From Candidatus Bathyarchaeota archaeon (GTDB taxonomy: Archaea; Thermoproteota; Bathyarchaeia; TCS64), in NCBI GenBank assembly GCA_026014515.1, contig JAOZIG010000204.1:1-23383 (forward strand): a stretch of 23,383 nt of DNA, in the 5' to 3' direction. The notes under the pieces were generated by a model. That model searched no databases and was not told the DNA's origin. It saw only the letters and a list, made by a program, of their open reading frames with translations. Both the position numbers and the translations under genes were made by a program. This document shows, piece after piece, positions 13,422 to 20,423 of this stretch; positions within the stretch are counted from its first letter, which is position 1; every line of letters starts with the position of its first letter.

Positions 13422-13976
13422 TTGAATGAGATAAGGTTCCATGGAATGGGAGGACAGGGAGCCGTAATGGGTGCATTAATGCTCGCTGAAGCAGCCTTCA
13501 ACGAGGGCAAATACGCCCAGAAGATTCCTGTCTATGGAGGAATGAGACGAGGCGGAGACGTCACGGTCTTCCTGCGTCTTGATGATAAACCTATCAGACG
13601 AACATCAGGCATCTATGAGCCGGATGCCGTGATTGTGCTTGACCCTAGTTTAATCGATTATCCACCGACGAGAAGCGGATTGAAGAAAGGCGGAATAGCG
13701 ATAATCAATGACACAAAGAAGCCTAGCGAGATCAATCTCGGCGTACCATTGAGTAAGGTAGCGACAATCGACGCCACAGCGATAAGCACGGAGGTATTCG
13801 GGGTCAGAGCCATCCCCATCGTAAACACCATAATGATGGGTGCAATCGCCAAGGCAACAGATTGGGTTAAACTGGATAGCCTCATTGAGCCCATCAAACA
13901 CACGTTCCCGGGAAGAATCGGGGAACTCAACGTGGAGGCATGTAAACGCGGCTACGATGCAGTGGAGGTATCCTAG
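13422..13976 (+). CDS. porG: 2-oxoacid:ferredoxin oxidoreductase, gamma subunit
   Basis: Gamma subunit of the cytosolic enzyme that oxidatively decarboxylates pyruvate (or a related 2-oxoacid) with CoA to acyl-CoA, reducing ferredoxin. The N-terminal FHGMGGQGAVMGALMLAEA and the block IPVYGGMRRGGDVTVFLRL are the family's conserved elements, followed by EPDAVIVLDPSL. Length of 184 residues equals that of characterised archaeal gamma subunits. The TTG start at 13422 is forced: a TGA stands nine bases upstream in frame. The stop codon directly abuts the next ATG. Gene order gamma-delta-alpha-beta is that of archaeal pyruvate:ferredoxin oxidoreductase, which supports pyruvate as substrate, though 2-ketoisovalerate enzymes share the order and subunit types. 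Confidence 0.93.
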   Translation: MNEIRFHGMGGQGAVMGALMLAEAAFNEGKYAQKIPVYGGMRRGGDVTVFLRLDDKPIRRTSGIYEPDAVIVLDPSLIDYPPTRSGLKKGGIAIINDTKKPSEINLGVPLSKVATIDATAISTEVFGVRAIPIVNTIMMGAIAKATDWVKLDSLIEPIKHTFPGRIGELNVEACKRGYDAVEVS

Positions 13977-14189
13977 ATGAGCCAGATAGTACGTTCATTC
14001 GCGCCAAAGGTTGACCAAGAGAAATGCATAGGCTGTGGAATGTGCCAGTTATACTGTCCTGAGAGCACCGTCAAGCTCACAGCTGACAAGAAAGTCATCT
14101 TCGATTACAGGTTCTGCAAGGGCTGCGGGGTCTGTGCAAACGAGTGCCCAGTAGGTGCTATACAGATGGTAAAGGAGGGAACACAATGA
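13977..14189 (+). CDS. porD: 2-oxoacid:ferredoxin oxidoreductase, delta subunit (2[4Fe-4S] ferredoxin)
   Basis: Small iron-sulfur subunit that passes electrons from the catalytic subunits to external ferredoxin. Two complete [4Fe-4S] motifs are present: CIGCGMCQLYCP (Cys17, 20, 23, 27) and CKGCGVCANECP (Cys47, 50, 53, 57). At 70 residues it is shorter than the roughly 105-residue delta subunit of Pyrococcus: the N-terminal extension is nearly absent, while the ferredoxin core is complete. ATG follows the porG stop without a gap, and its own TGA overlaps the porA ATG by sharing ATGA. The whole operon is thus tightly coupled. Confidence 0.93.
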   Translation: MSQIVRSFAPKVDQEKCIGCGMCQLYCPESTVKLTADKKVIFDYRFCKGCGVCANECPVGAIQMVKEGTQ

Positions 14190-15376
14190 GCTTCACACGA
14201 ATGATGGAGGGAAACGAGGCAGCCGCATGGGGAGCAAAACTCTCCAGAGCAGAGGTAGTCCCAGCGTATCCAATTACTCCACAAACCGAACTAATCAGCA
14301 ACATAGCTTCATTGATAGCCGACGGCACGATGAAGACCGAGTACATCAAGGTAGAAGGCGAACACACAGCCATGGCTGCAGCAGTAGGAGCCTCAGCAGC
14401 CGGAGCAAGAGTATTCACCGCATCAAGCAGCCAAGGAATCGCCTTCATGGACGAACCCCTCTGGATACCACCGGGCAGAAGATTACCAATAGTAATGTGC
14501 ATGGTTAACAGATCAATGGCGCCACTGGGTGGACTAAGACCCGATCACAATGACTCCATGCATCAACGTGACAAAGGCTGGATACTACTCTACTGTGAAA
14601 ACAGCCAAGAAGTCCTAGACACCATCCTTCAAGCCTATAAGATAGCGGAGAACCCAGAGATATACCTCCCAGTAGGCGTATGCTACGACGGATACTTCGT
14701 ATCAGCAACAGCCACACCCACCACGGTACCAGACCAAGCAGAAGTGGATGAGTGGCTACCACCATACAAGCATGAATGGTATGACCTGATGCCAGACAGC
14801 TTCAAGATGCCGCCACCACAGAGCTTCATAGAACAGAGACTAGGTGTAGCAGAAGCACAGCAAAAAGCAAAGAAGGTCATCGCGGATGTTGATGCTGATT
14901 TCAAGAAACACTTTGGAAGAGGCTACGGTGGCCTCATGGAGGAATATAACTGTGAAGGAGCGGAGGCTGTACTTGTTACGATGGACTCCATGACTGGCAC
15001 CGCCAAGGACGTGATAGACGAGATGCGTGCAGAGGGTAAGAAGATCGGTGTAATAAAGCTAAAATGCTTCAGACCATTCCCCACGGAAAAGTTCCGCGAG
15101 ATAGCCTCCAAGTATAAGGCAATCGGAGTAGTTGACAGAAACAATAGCTTCGGCTCAGCGGGAGGAGGAATAGTAGCCATAGAGCTCGCACGGGCACTCT
15201 ATGATCTACCAGATAGACCTGTGATCGCCAACTTCCACGTCGGCTTATCAGGGACTGATGTCACCATGAACCAGATCAGGTACATGGCGGATGAGACCCT
15301 TGAGGCAGCCAGAACAGGCAAAGTGAAAACAGTGGTGGATTGGGTTGAAACCCACAACTTAGGAGAGGTGATGTAG
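14186..15376 (+). CDS. porA: 2-oxoacid:ferredoxin oxidoreductase, alpha subunit
   Basis: Alpha subunit, forming part of the thiamine diphosphate and substrate site. The N-terminal AYPITPQTELISNIA is diagnostic (Tyr-Pro-Ile-Thr-Pro motif contacting the cofactor/substrate), followed by EYIKVEGEHTAMAAAVGASAAGARVFTASSSQGI, GGLRPDHNDSMHQRDKGWI and the domain-II stretch VLVTMDSMTGTAKDVIDEMR. The 396-residue length agrees with archaeal POR alpha. The frame extends upstream to 14144, but ATG 14186 is preferred: it has a good GGAGG site eight bases upstream, overlaps the porD stop as ATGA, and starts where homologues start. The TAG stop is immediately followed by porB. Conserved LRPDHNDSMHQRDKG supports a pyruvate-type enzyme. 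Confidence 0.94.
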   Translation: MSFTRMMEGNEAAAWGAKLSRAEVVPAYPITPQTELISNIASLIADGTMKTEYIKVEGEHTAMAAAVGASAAGARVFTASSSQGIAFMDEPLWIPPGRRLPIVMCMVNRSMAPLGGLRPDHNDSMHQRDKGWILLYCENSQEVLDTILQAYKIAENPEIYLPVGVCYDGYFVSATATPTTVPDQAEVDEWLPPYKHEWYDLMPDSFKMPPPQSFIEQRLGVAEAQQKAKKVIADVDADFKKHFGRGYGGLMEEYNCEGAEAVLVTMDSMTGTAKDVIDEMRAEGKKIGVIKLKCFRPFPTEKFREIASKYKAIGVVDRNNSFGSAGGGIVAIELARALYDLPDRPVIANFHVGLSGTDVTMNQIRYMADETLEAARTGKVKTVVDWVETHNLGEVM

Positions 15377-16252
15377 ATGCACAACGAAGAGTTCGAGAAA
15401 TACTACGAGGAACAACTGATACAAGGCGGAACCACATGCTGCCCAGGCTGTGGCGGACCACTATTCTGGAAACTAGCATTAAAGACGCTGGGAGAGAACA
15501 CCATTGTATATGGTGATGGCCCATGCGCCATGTGCGCACTTCGATCCATCAAGATTCCACACTACGCTATACACTTCAGCTTCATCGCTGACGGAGCCAC
15601 AGGAATAGCAGCCACTCTCAGAGCCAAAGGCAGAACCGATGTCACACTGGTTTCCAGTGGCGGTGACGGTGCAAGCTCTGATATCAGCTTCGGTAAGATC
15701 AGCGCAGCCGCTGAGCGTAACGAGAACATGATACAGATTTGCATCGACAACGAGGCGTACATGAACACAGGTATCCAGAAGAGCGGCTTGACTCCCTATG
15801 GGGCTTGGACTACTACCACACCCACGGGTAAGGAGAGCAATAAGAAGGATATCCCAATGATCATTGCAGCGCACAAGGTGCCCTATGTAGCCACGGCTTC
15901 TGTTGCTTATCCACAGGATTTAGCTAGGAAGCTTGAGAAAGCAAAGAGCATTGATGGCTTCAAGTACATCCACACAGTCATCCCATGCCCCACAGGTTGG
16001 AGATTCGATCCAGCTAAGGCAGTTGAGGTCACTCGTCTTGGAGTAGATACATGGGTGAATCCATTGTATGAGATGGAGGAGGGTGTCTTGAAGGTAAACC
16101 GCAAGACCGAGGCAAAGCCAGTGCAGGAGTATTTGAGTGCTCAGGGAAGATTTAGACGACTCTCTGAAGAACAGATAGCCTATGTTCAGGGTGAGGTTGA
16201 CAAGAAACGCGATGATCTGCTTGCCAATGATGGTAAGAAGATCATCCACTAA
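15377..16252 (+). CDS. porB: 2-oxoacid:ferredoxin oxidoreductase, beta subunit
   Basis: Beta subunit binding thiamine diphosphate, Mg2+ and the proximal [4Fe-4S] cluster. The cluster ligands are expected in CCPGCGG (Cys22, Cys25), GPCAMC (Cys50) and the later IPCPTGW. The cofactor/Mg2+ motif is GGDGASSD (95-102) ending in IDNEAYMNTGIQKSG (about 123-137). Further conserved residues are TPYGAWTTTTPTGK and KKDIPMI. The 291 residues are somewhat shorter than the 331 of Pyrococcus PorB. Translation likely begins from GGAGAGGTGA just upstream, inside the end of porA, with no intergenic gap. A T7/A8 tract follows the stop and probably terminates both this operon and the convergent binding-protein gene. 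Confidence 0.94.
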   Translation: MHNEEFEKYYEEQLIQGGTTCCPGCGGPLFWKLALKTLGENTIVYGDGPCAMCALRSIKIPHYAIHFSFIADGATGIAATLRAKGRTDVTLVSSGGDGASSDISFGKISAAAERNENMIQICIDNEAYMNTGIQKSGLTPYGAWTTTTPTGKESNKKDIPMIIAAHKVPYVATASVAYPQDLARKLEKAKSIDGFKYIHTVIPCPTGWRFDPAKAVEVTRLGVDTWVNPLYEMEEGVLKVNRKTEAKPVQEYLSAQGRFRRLSEEQIAYVQGEVDKKRDDLLANDGKKIIH

Positions 16253-16257
16253 CTCTC

Positions 16258-16272
16258 TTTTTTTAAAAAAAA
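16258..16272. terminator. Bidirectional T/A-tract terminator
   Basis: T7 at 16258-16264 directly followed by A8 at 16265-16272 provides a T-tract to each strand. It sits between the convergent porB and binding-protein stops, so it can end both transcripts. Confidence 0.6.
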
Positions 16273-16282
16273 TGGTTTAGGC

Positions 16283-17593
16283 TTAGTTCATACCCGGTGG
16301 GACGTAACCAAGTACATCAGTGTACCAGATCATTTCACCAGTTGAACTTTGGTAGATACCGTAGCACACGTTGTCTACCTCGCCCTGTGCGTTCTCACCG
16401 TAGCCCCAGATCAAGTAATCTGAGCCATATCTGTCACCGTTCTCGTTTAAGCGACACCATCCGCTTGCACCCCAATAGTTGTATGCGATATCATCAATTA
16501 TTGGGACAACTTCGTTGGCATCCATGCTCTGAGACTCTAAAACAGCGGTAGCTATTATCCAGCTAATGTCGTACGTAGTTGTCACGTAGTAACCTGGCTG
16601 CTGTCCAACGATTGAACGATATCTTGCATCCAGATCATTGTACTTAGCGGACTCACCAGGTGAAGCGTTTGTGCTAAATATCTTCAGATGATTTGCTGGT
16701 TCCGTTGCGTCATCGATCATTTGCTGGACTAGGCTTGTGCTATCACAGCCAAACCATTTGATGCCGTAGACGTTGGGGAAATCAGGTGCCTGAGTCACCA
16801 TGGTTACTGAACCGCTTGTGGCTACAAGGAGTACTCCTACATGCTCCTGACCATATTGCTCAATTGCATCAGCTGCAATGTTATCTGCGGTTGCCAGATA
16901 GTTACTGAACTCAGTAGACTCAACAGCAAAGCGAATTCTCTCAAGGACAACTCCACCACGGTTCTGATACTCTGTCTCAAATATGTTGTAGACTCCGTCT
17001 CCATAAGCGTCCGCGGTCTGGATCAAGATTACGGCCTCTATGCCATAGCTTGTTAACATCTCCGCCATTGCAGGTGCTTGAAGTGTATCAATTGGACATA
17101 ACCTGAATAGGTTATCGTCTGCTATAGCCAGTAGTGGACTCGTACTTGCGGAGCTGAATAGAAGCATATCGTTCTGATTGACATAACTCAATGATGCCTG
17201 AGCCATGCTGCTCCATCTACCTCCGATTATGAGGTTTATGTCCATGGACTTGAAGCCCTGAATCTTCTCTAGGTGGGTTGCTGCCTGACCACTTGCCTCG
17301 TCTACTAGTGCCTGAAAGGAAACATCATAGCCAAGCTGCTCAGCTAGAGCGTTAAGGTCTTCCATAATTATTTGCTCTGCGAGAGGTACACCAGTCTCAA
17401 GTTCAGCTGTTGTTCCATAGATGTCACCATACTGTACGGTGACTCCTTCGAGGGGCGCCTTAGTTACCGTAACTGTTTGAACGCCGTCTCCGTTTGGATC
17501 AACTGCGTTTTTTGGAGCCATTGTATAGCCTACTCCTGCTCCTACGATCATTCCTACGATGAGGACTATTGCGATTAGTTGTTTTTGTTCCAT
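16283..17593 (-). CDS. Membrane-tethered ABC-type branched-chain-amino-acid-like binding protein
   Basis: Extracytoplasmic solute-binding protein of the type I periplasmic-binding fold, LivK/branched-chain amino acid group. The N-terminal helix (about residues 5-24: QLIAIVLIVGMIVGAGVGYT) has no lipobox cysteine, so it is probably an uncleaved anchor or an ordinary signal. The body reads VTVQYGDIYGTTAELETGVPLAEQIIMEDLNAL, then IQGFKSMDINLIIGGRWSSM, DMLLFSSASTSPLLA, LFRLCPIDTLQAPAMAEML and AVILIQTADAYGDGVYNIFE, the standard LivK-like order, with an aromatic-rich C-terminus. No permease or ATPase gene is next to it, so it is an orphan here and may serve a distant transporter or a sensor. Upstream lies an AT-rich 226-base region with a TATA-like tract at about 17634-17654. 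A perfect 7-bp inverted repeat sits right before the ATG. Confidence 0.88.
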   Translation of the reverse strand: MEQKQLIAIVLIVGMIVGAGVGYTMAPKNAVDPNGDGVQTVTVTKAPLEGVTVQYGDIYGTTAELETGVPLAEQIIMEDLNALAEQLGYDVSFQALVDEASGQAATHLEKIQGFKSMDINLIIGGRWSSMAQASLSYVNQNDMLLFSSASTSPLLAIADDNLFRLCPIDTLQAPAMAEMLTSYGIEAVILIQTADAYGDGVYNIFETEYQNRGGVVLERIRFAVESTEFSNYLATADNIAADAIEQYGQEHVGVLLVATSGSVTMVTQAPDFPNVYGIKWFGCDSTSLVQQMIDDATEPANHLKIFSTNASPGESAKYNDLDARYRSIVGQQPGYYVTTTYDISWIIATAVLESQSMDANEVVPIIDDIAYNYWGASGWCRLNENGDRYGSDYLIWGYGENAQGEVDNVCYGIYQSSTGEMIWYTDVLGYVPPGMN

Positions 17594-17613
17594 TTGATTC
17601 CCTTCTGAATCAA
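17594..17613 (-). promoter_or_regulatory. Inverted repeat abutting the binding-protein start codon
   Basis: TTGATTC at 17594-17600 and GAATCAA at 17607-17613 are perfect complements with a six-base loop. In the mRNA the loop holds AGAAGG, the only purine-rich ribosome-binding candidate before the ATG. It may act as an RNA hairpin that gates translation, or as a DNA operator. Confidence 0.45.
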
Positions 17614-17791
17614 GTTTTCGAGCCTCCTCATCGCATATATAGTTTTTATATTTACATTGTATACTATTATTAGTGCTTATATTATACGCGTTGTAATTAC
17701 TATTGTTGTTTAATATATATTATCTAAATCTAATGAATAAATTTCTAAAATACTCTAACAAAAATCAGCCTATCAATTAACCCCTTTTTTC

Positions 17792-17801
17792 TTATACTTT
17801 A
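17792..17801 (+). promoter_or_regulatory. TATA box of the PfkB kinase gene
   Basis: TTATACTTTA is centred about 24 bases before the GTG at 17820, giving an apparently leaderless mRNA. The rest of 17594-17791 is AT-rich DNA between divergent genes in which I see no ORF or RNA gene. Confidence 0.55.
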
Positions 17802-17819
17802 TCGGATAACTCTAGTTCT

Positions 17820-18692
17820 GTGAAAGGTTTTACAGTAGCTGGGCACGTAGCCGTTGATGAGGTCATCACAGCGAATGGTTCTTTTTATCAGCTAGGCGGA
17901 CCACCTTGTTTTGCGGCTAGTCTCGGTAACAGCCTAGGATTCAATGTAGAAATAGTTACTCGGATTGGTGAGGATTTCCCAGACGAATACGAAACAGAGC
18001 TAGAACAACTAGGGATAAGCACCATGAGAAGCAATGGATACCAGAACACTCGATTCGTACTCGATTATAGGCACGAACCCAGAAAAATGAAGCTTCCAAG
18101 TATCTGTAAACCCATAAAAACCAGTGATGTGGCGGACGTTGAACGACTGCTCTTGTGTCCAATCGCTGGAGAGATTAATGATCAACTACTGAAAGAGGTT
18201 GAAACTAGTTTTCTTGGATTAGATCCTCAGGGACTTCTCAGAAACGTAGGCTTTGATTACATTGTCGAGCCACGAAAGTGGTGGAATCCTGAGGCACTGA
18301 ACAAGCTTGATCTACTCAAGACCAGTTCAAGCGAACACCACTTGATAACAGGCACCACAGATATCAAACAGAGTCTCAGAAAACTCGTTGATCATGGAGT
18401 AGGTGCAGCGGTGATCACTGATGGGTCTAATGGTTCCTATGTGATGACTGGTTCCATGTTTATTCATGTGCCTGTTTTTCCGGTTGAGGTCGTGGATTCA
18501 ACGGGGGCGGGTGATGTTTTCATCGCGGGATTAGCTGCTTATCTTGATGAGGGTTTATCTTGGGCGTGTGCGGTGGCTTCTGCATCTAGCTCAGCCATAG
18601 TAGAGACACATGGTATTGTGATCCAAAGGAGTAAATCAGAGATACTTGAAAGAGCAGAATGGGTTTACGAGAAAATAGTGAGCCTAGACTAG
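17820..18692 (+). CDS. PfkB/ribokinase family kinase
   Basis: Cytosolic ATP-dependent kinase of the ribokinase fold; members phosphorylate sugars, nucleosides or similar alcohols. N-terminal substrate motif: GHVAVDEVI followed by YQLGGPPCFAASLGNSLG. The diagnostic second PfkB signature is DSTGAGDVFIAGLAAYL, with the anion hole GAGD and probable catalytic base Asp232. Between them, DYRHEPRKMKL differs from ribokinase and KHK patterns, so the sugar is unknown; the C-terminal half keeps AVITDGSNGSYV, the ATP-binding side. Length (290) is normal. GTG at 17820 is chosen from the TATA spacing and the start of homology. The gene is divergent from the binding-protein gene, and its last nine bases overlap the convergent two-helix membrane protein gene. 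Confidence 0.9.
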   Translation: MKGFTVAGHVAVDEVITANGSFYQLGGPPCFAASLGNSLGFNVEIVTRIGEDFPDEYETELEQLGISTMRSNGYQNTRFVLDYRHEPRKMKLPSICKPIKTSDVADVERLLLCPIAGEINDQLLKEVETSFLGLDPQGLLRNVGFDYIVEPRKWWNPEALNKLDLLKTSSSEHHLITGTTDIKQSLRKLVDHGVGAAVITDGSNGSYVMTGSMFIHVPVFPVEVVDSTGAGDVFIAGLAAYLDEGLSWACAVASASSSAIVETHGIVIQRSKSEILERAEWVYEKIVSLD

Positions 18693-19037
18693 GGTTCTTC
18701 GTGCGACCCAGTAGATGGATACCGCTACTATAATGTCCAGTGTCCACCACTTCATCAATTCAGGTAATCTACTAATTTCTAGGAAGGAAGGCTCCTCGAA
18801 ACCTCCGCCTCTCGTATTCTCAGCAGTCGCAAGATCACTTGGCACATCACCTGATTCAGGTATGACTTCTCCGTCGCCTAGCTTCGGCACTGCGTCAATA
18901 CCAAAGGTATCATCACTTGCAATTTGCATGTATTGGGGAGCCGTATACATGGCTACTTGCTGTGGTACTGCGGATACCAGTATGTATCCTACCGCGACTG
19001 CTAAGACCATGTATACGAGAGACTTTTGGGTCATCAA
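18684..19037 (-). CDS. Two-helix membrane protein with acidic extracytoplasmic loop
   Basis: I do not recognise this 117-residue protein. Two hydrophobic helices flank a soluble loop: the first at about 5-25 (KSLVYMVLAVAVGYILVSAV) and the second at about 96-113 (WTLDIIVAVSIYWVARRTLV). The loop of about 70 residues is acidic and Gly/Pro-containing (GIDAVPKLGDGEVIPESGDV), and by the positive-inside rule is probably outside the cell. The start is ATG 19035-19037 or the adjacent ATG 19032-19034; GGGGGAGTGG lies roughly 14-23 bases upstream. It follows the winged-helix/two-helix gene by 86 bases on the same strand, with a perfect 9-bp inverted repeat in that gap. Its 3' end overlaps the PfkB gene by nine bases. 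An accessory or target role for the neighbouring regulator is inference only. Confidence 0.7.
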   Translation of the reverse strand: MMTQKSLVYMVLAVAVGYILVSAVPQQVAMYTAPQYMQIASDDTFGIDAVPKLGDGEVIPESGDVPSDLATAENTRGGGFEEPSFLEISRLPELMKWWTLDIIVAVSIYWVARRTLV

Positions 19038-19073
19038 CTAAACCACTCCCCCATTACACTTAATGCTAGAGAT

Positions 19074-19111
19074 TAGAACAGAGGCAAACCGTCTATGAGA
19101 CATCTGTTCTA
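19074..19111. promoter_or_regulatory. 9-bp inverted repeat between regulator and membrane-protein genes
   Basis: TAGAACAGA at 19074-19082 and TCTGTTCTA at 19103-19111 are perfect complements separated by 20 bases. The element is downstream of the winged-helix gene stop and 37 bases or more upstream of the next ATG on the minus strand. No T-run follows, which argues against a terminator. An operator or an mRNA stem is plausible. Confidence 0.5.
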
Positions 19112-19123
19112 GTTGTCGAACAC

Positions 19124-19564
19124 TCATTGTGGGCGCTCCCTCCATATCTTGATGGTCTCATACCACAGTATAACCGATGGAACTAAGCCCATCATCAACG
19201 TGGTGATGTATTGACTGCTGGGAAAATATGGTGTCTGAATGAGATAAGTCACCAGCATAGTGGTCATTAACACCGCGTAAAAGAGATAACGAGGCAGCAT
19301 AACACCTCCAAGGGTGATAAACTGCTTCAATACACCAACCTTGACATCCTTAACGAGCTTGTAATCACCATACTCGTTCTCTACCAAGCCTAGTTCTTGG
19401 AGCTTGTTTAGGTGATAGCTTGATACACTGGGGCTGCTGAACCCTAGTTCGCGCTGTACCTCACGTACCCCTACAGGATCGTTTGGGTTTTTCAGCATGT
19501 GCATGTATACGAGGAGGGTTTTTCCCTTCAGCTCGGACTCGATTATCTCTTCATCGCTCGCCAT
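19124..19564 (-). CDS. Membrane-linked winged-helix protein (N-terminal HTH, two TM helices)
   Basis: A 146-residue protein with an N-terminal ArsR/MarR-type winged helix (about 8-70; VREVQRELGFSSPSVSSYHLNKLQELGLVE with the recognition helix around SSPSVSSYHLNKL) followed by two hydrophobic helices (about 90-110 and 119-138), ending in a basic tail WRERPQ. It is thus a DNA-binding domain fixed to the membrane, with almost no extracytoplasmic domain of its own; the signal might come from a partner or the membrane. The start ATG is preceded by a GAGGGG ribosome-binding candidate and lies only 19 bases after the methyltransferase gene, so it is likely in that operon. Downstream is a two-helix protein of unknown function. 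Exact function and target are unknown; regulator is the cautious call. Confidence 0.82.
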   Translation of the reverse strand: MASDEEIIESELKGKTLLVYMHMLKNPNDPVGVREVQRELGFSSPSVSSYHLNKLQELGLVENEYGDYKLVKDVKVGVLKQFITLGGVMLPRYLFYAVLMTTMLVTYLIQTPYFPSSQYITTLMMGLVPSVILWYETIKIWRERPQ

Positions 19565-19583
19565 GTAATGTCCCCTCTGGGCT

Positions 19584-20423
19584 CTATTCTTTGAGGGTAT
19601 TTAAAATTGCTAGGGTTGACATGACGGCTTCTTCTGTTCTGACGGCGGCTGTACCCTGACCGGGGATAGTGTTGATCATGTAATCGAACACCTCTTCGGG
19701 TTTTCTACCATCGCGTTCAATCATCTCACCTACACCCTCCTTGTAGCTACCAAAGACTATCAATGTCTTCTCGGCTTCTATCCAGTCCGCCTCAAGACGC
19801 TCTTTTACCCCATCATATGAATCGCCTAGTCTGGATGTACCGATGGTTAAGTCCCACTCTGGGCTATGCACCAAGTCGCTTAGTCTTCTCTTGTTTCCCC
19901 TGAGATCATATCCCCAGTACTCGGGTATGTCTTTCTTCTTGACAGCACGTCCTGAGAGCTTGGGGTCTTTTTCCATGACCTCGATTGTGACTCTTGCTCC
20001 TTTTGTAGGTGATTTACCCCGTACCTCTATCGGCGTCTCGATGCCTATGTCTACGTTATATGTGAACCCTGAGCCACCTAGTACTACGCCGTCCCTGAAG
20101 CTGCCTACATCAATCTGGCTTAGTGACTCCTCCAATGGGTGATGGGGGGTTCTTAGCGGGGGTAGTGTTCCTGCGTATTGGAGTTCGGGTCTTACGTCAA
20201 ACAAGTGTTTTCTTAGATACTGGGGTGTCTCCATGTAGCCGAGAATGTACTTCATTATGATGTTCTCGTCTGGCTGGTCTCTGTAGATGATTATCTGGTC
20301 TACCCTGTATATTGCTGCGGCTCTCCCCAGCTGTCCTAGTGCAGTGGTCTTGTCTCTTAGGTTGTTGATCTCTGCTACCATTGATGCTGGTACCGCGATT
20401 GTGATTGAGTTTCTTCTTTTCAT
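19584..20423 (-). CDS. SPOUT-fold RNA methyltransferase (SPOUT1/C9orf114-like)
   Basis: Cytosolic protein of the archaeal/eukaryotic SPOUT1 (C9orf114) group, annotated as a putative RNA uridine-N3-type methyltransferase (PF02598). Diagnostic stretches are RRNSITIAVPASMVAEINN at the N-terminus, LFDVRPELQYAGTLPPLRTP, KSPTKGARVTIEV and the C-terminal trefoil knot TIPGQGTAAVRTEEAVMSTLA, where S-adenosylmethionine should bind, plus TLIVFGSYKEGVGEM. I use ATG 20423, which overlaps the upstream gene's TAA as TAATG; a GTG at 20456 would add eleven residues. Length of 279 fits the family. It is translationally coupled to the unknown gene upstream and followed closely by the membrane-linked winged-helix gene. 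RNA target in this organism is not known; a ribosomal RNA is the usual guess. Confidence 0.9.
   Translation of the reverse strand: MKRRNSITIAVPASMVAEINNLRDKTTALGQLGRAAAIYRVDQIIIYRDQPDENIIMKYILGYMETPQYLRKHLFDVRPELQYAGTLPPLRTPHHPLEESLSQIDVGSFRDGVVLGGSGFTYNVDIGIETPIEVRGKSPTKGARVTIEVMEKDPKLSGRAVKKKDIPEYWGYDLRGNKRRLSDLVHSPEWDLTIGTSRLGDSYDGVKERLEADWIEAEKTLIVFGSYKEGVGEMIERDGRKPEEVFDYMINTIPGQGTAAVRTEEAVMSTLAILNTLKE

Noticed and set aside
15479..15874. 131-residue minus-strand ORF inside porB
   Set aside because: It lies fully within the strongly supported porB gene and its Cys/Gly/Ser-rich translation is typical of antisense frames.
17711..17722. TAATATATATTA palindrome in the AT-rich intergenic region
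   Set aside because: A 12-bp AT-only palindrome is expected by chance in such AT-rich DNA, and it has no clear relation to a start site.
17594..17819. Possible replication origin in the AT-rich gap
   Set aside because: No repeated origin-recognition-box-like motifs and no nearby cdc6/orc gene are seen.
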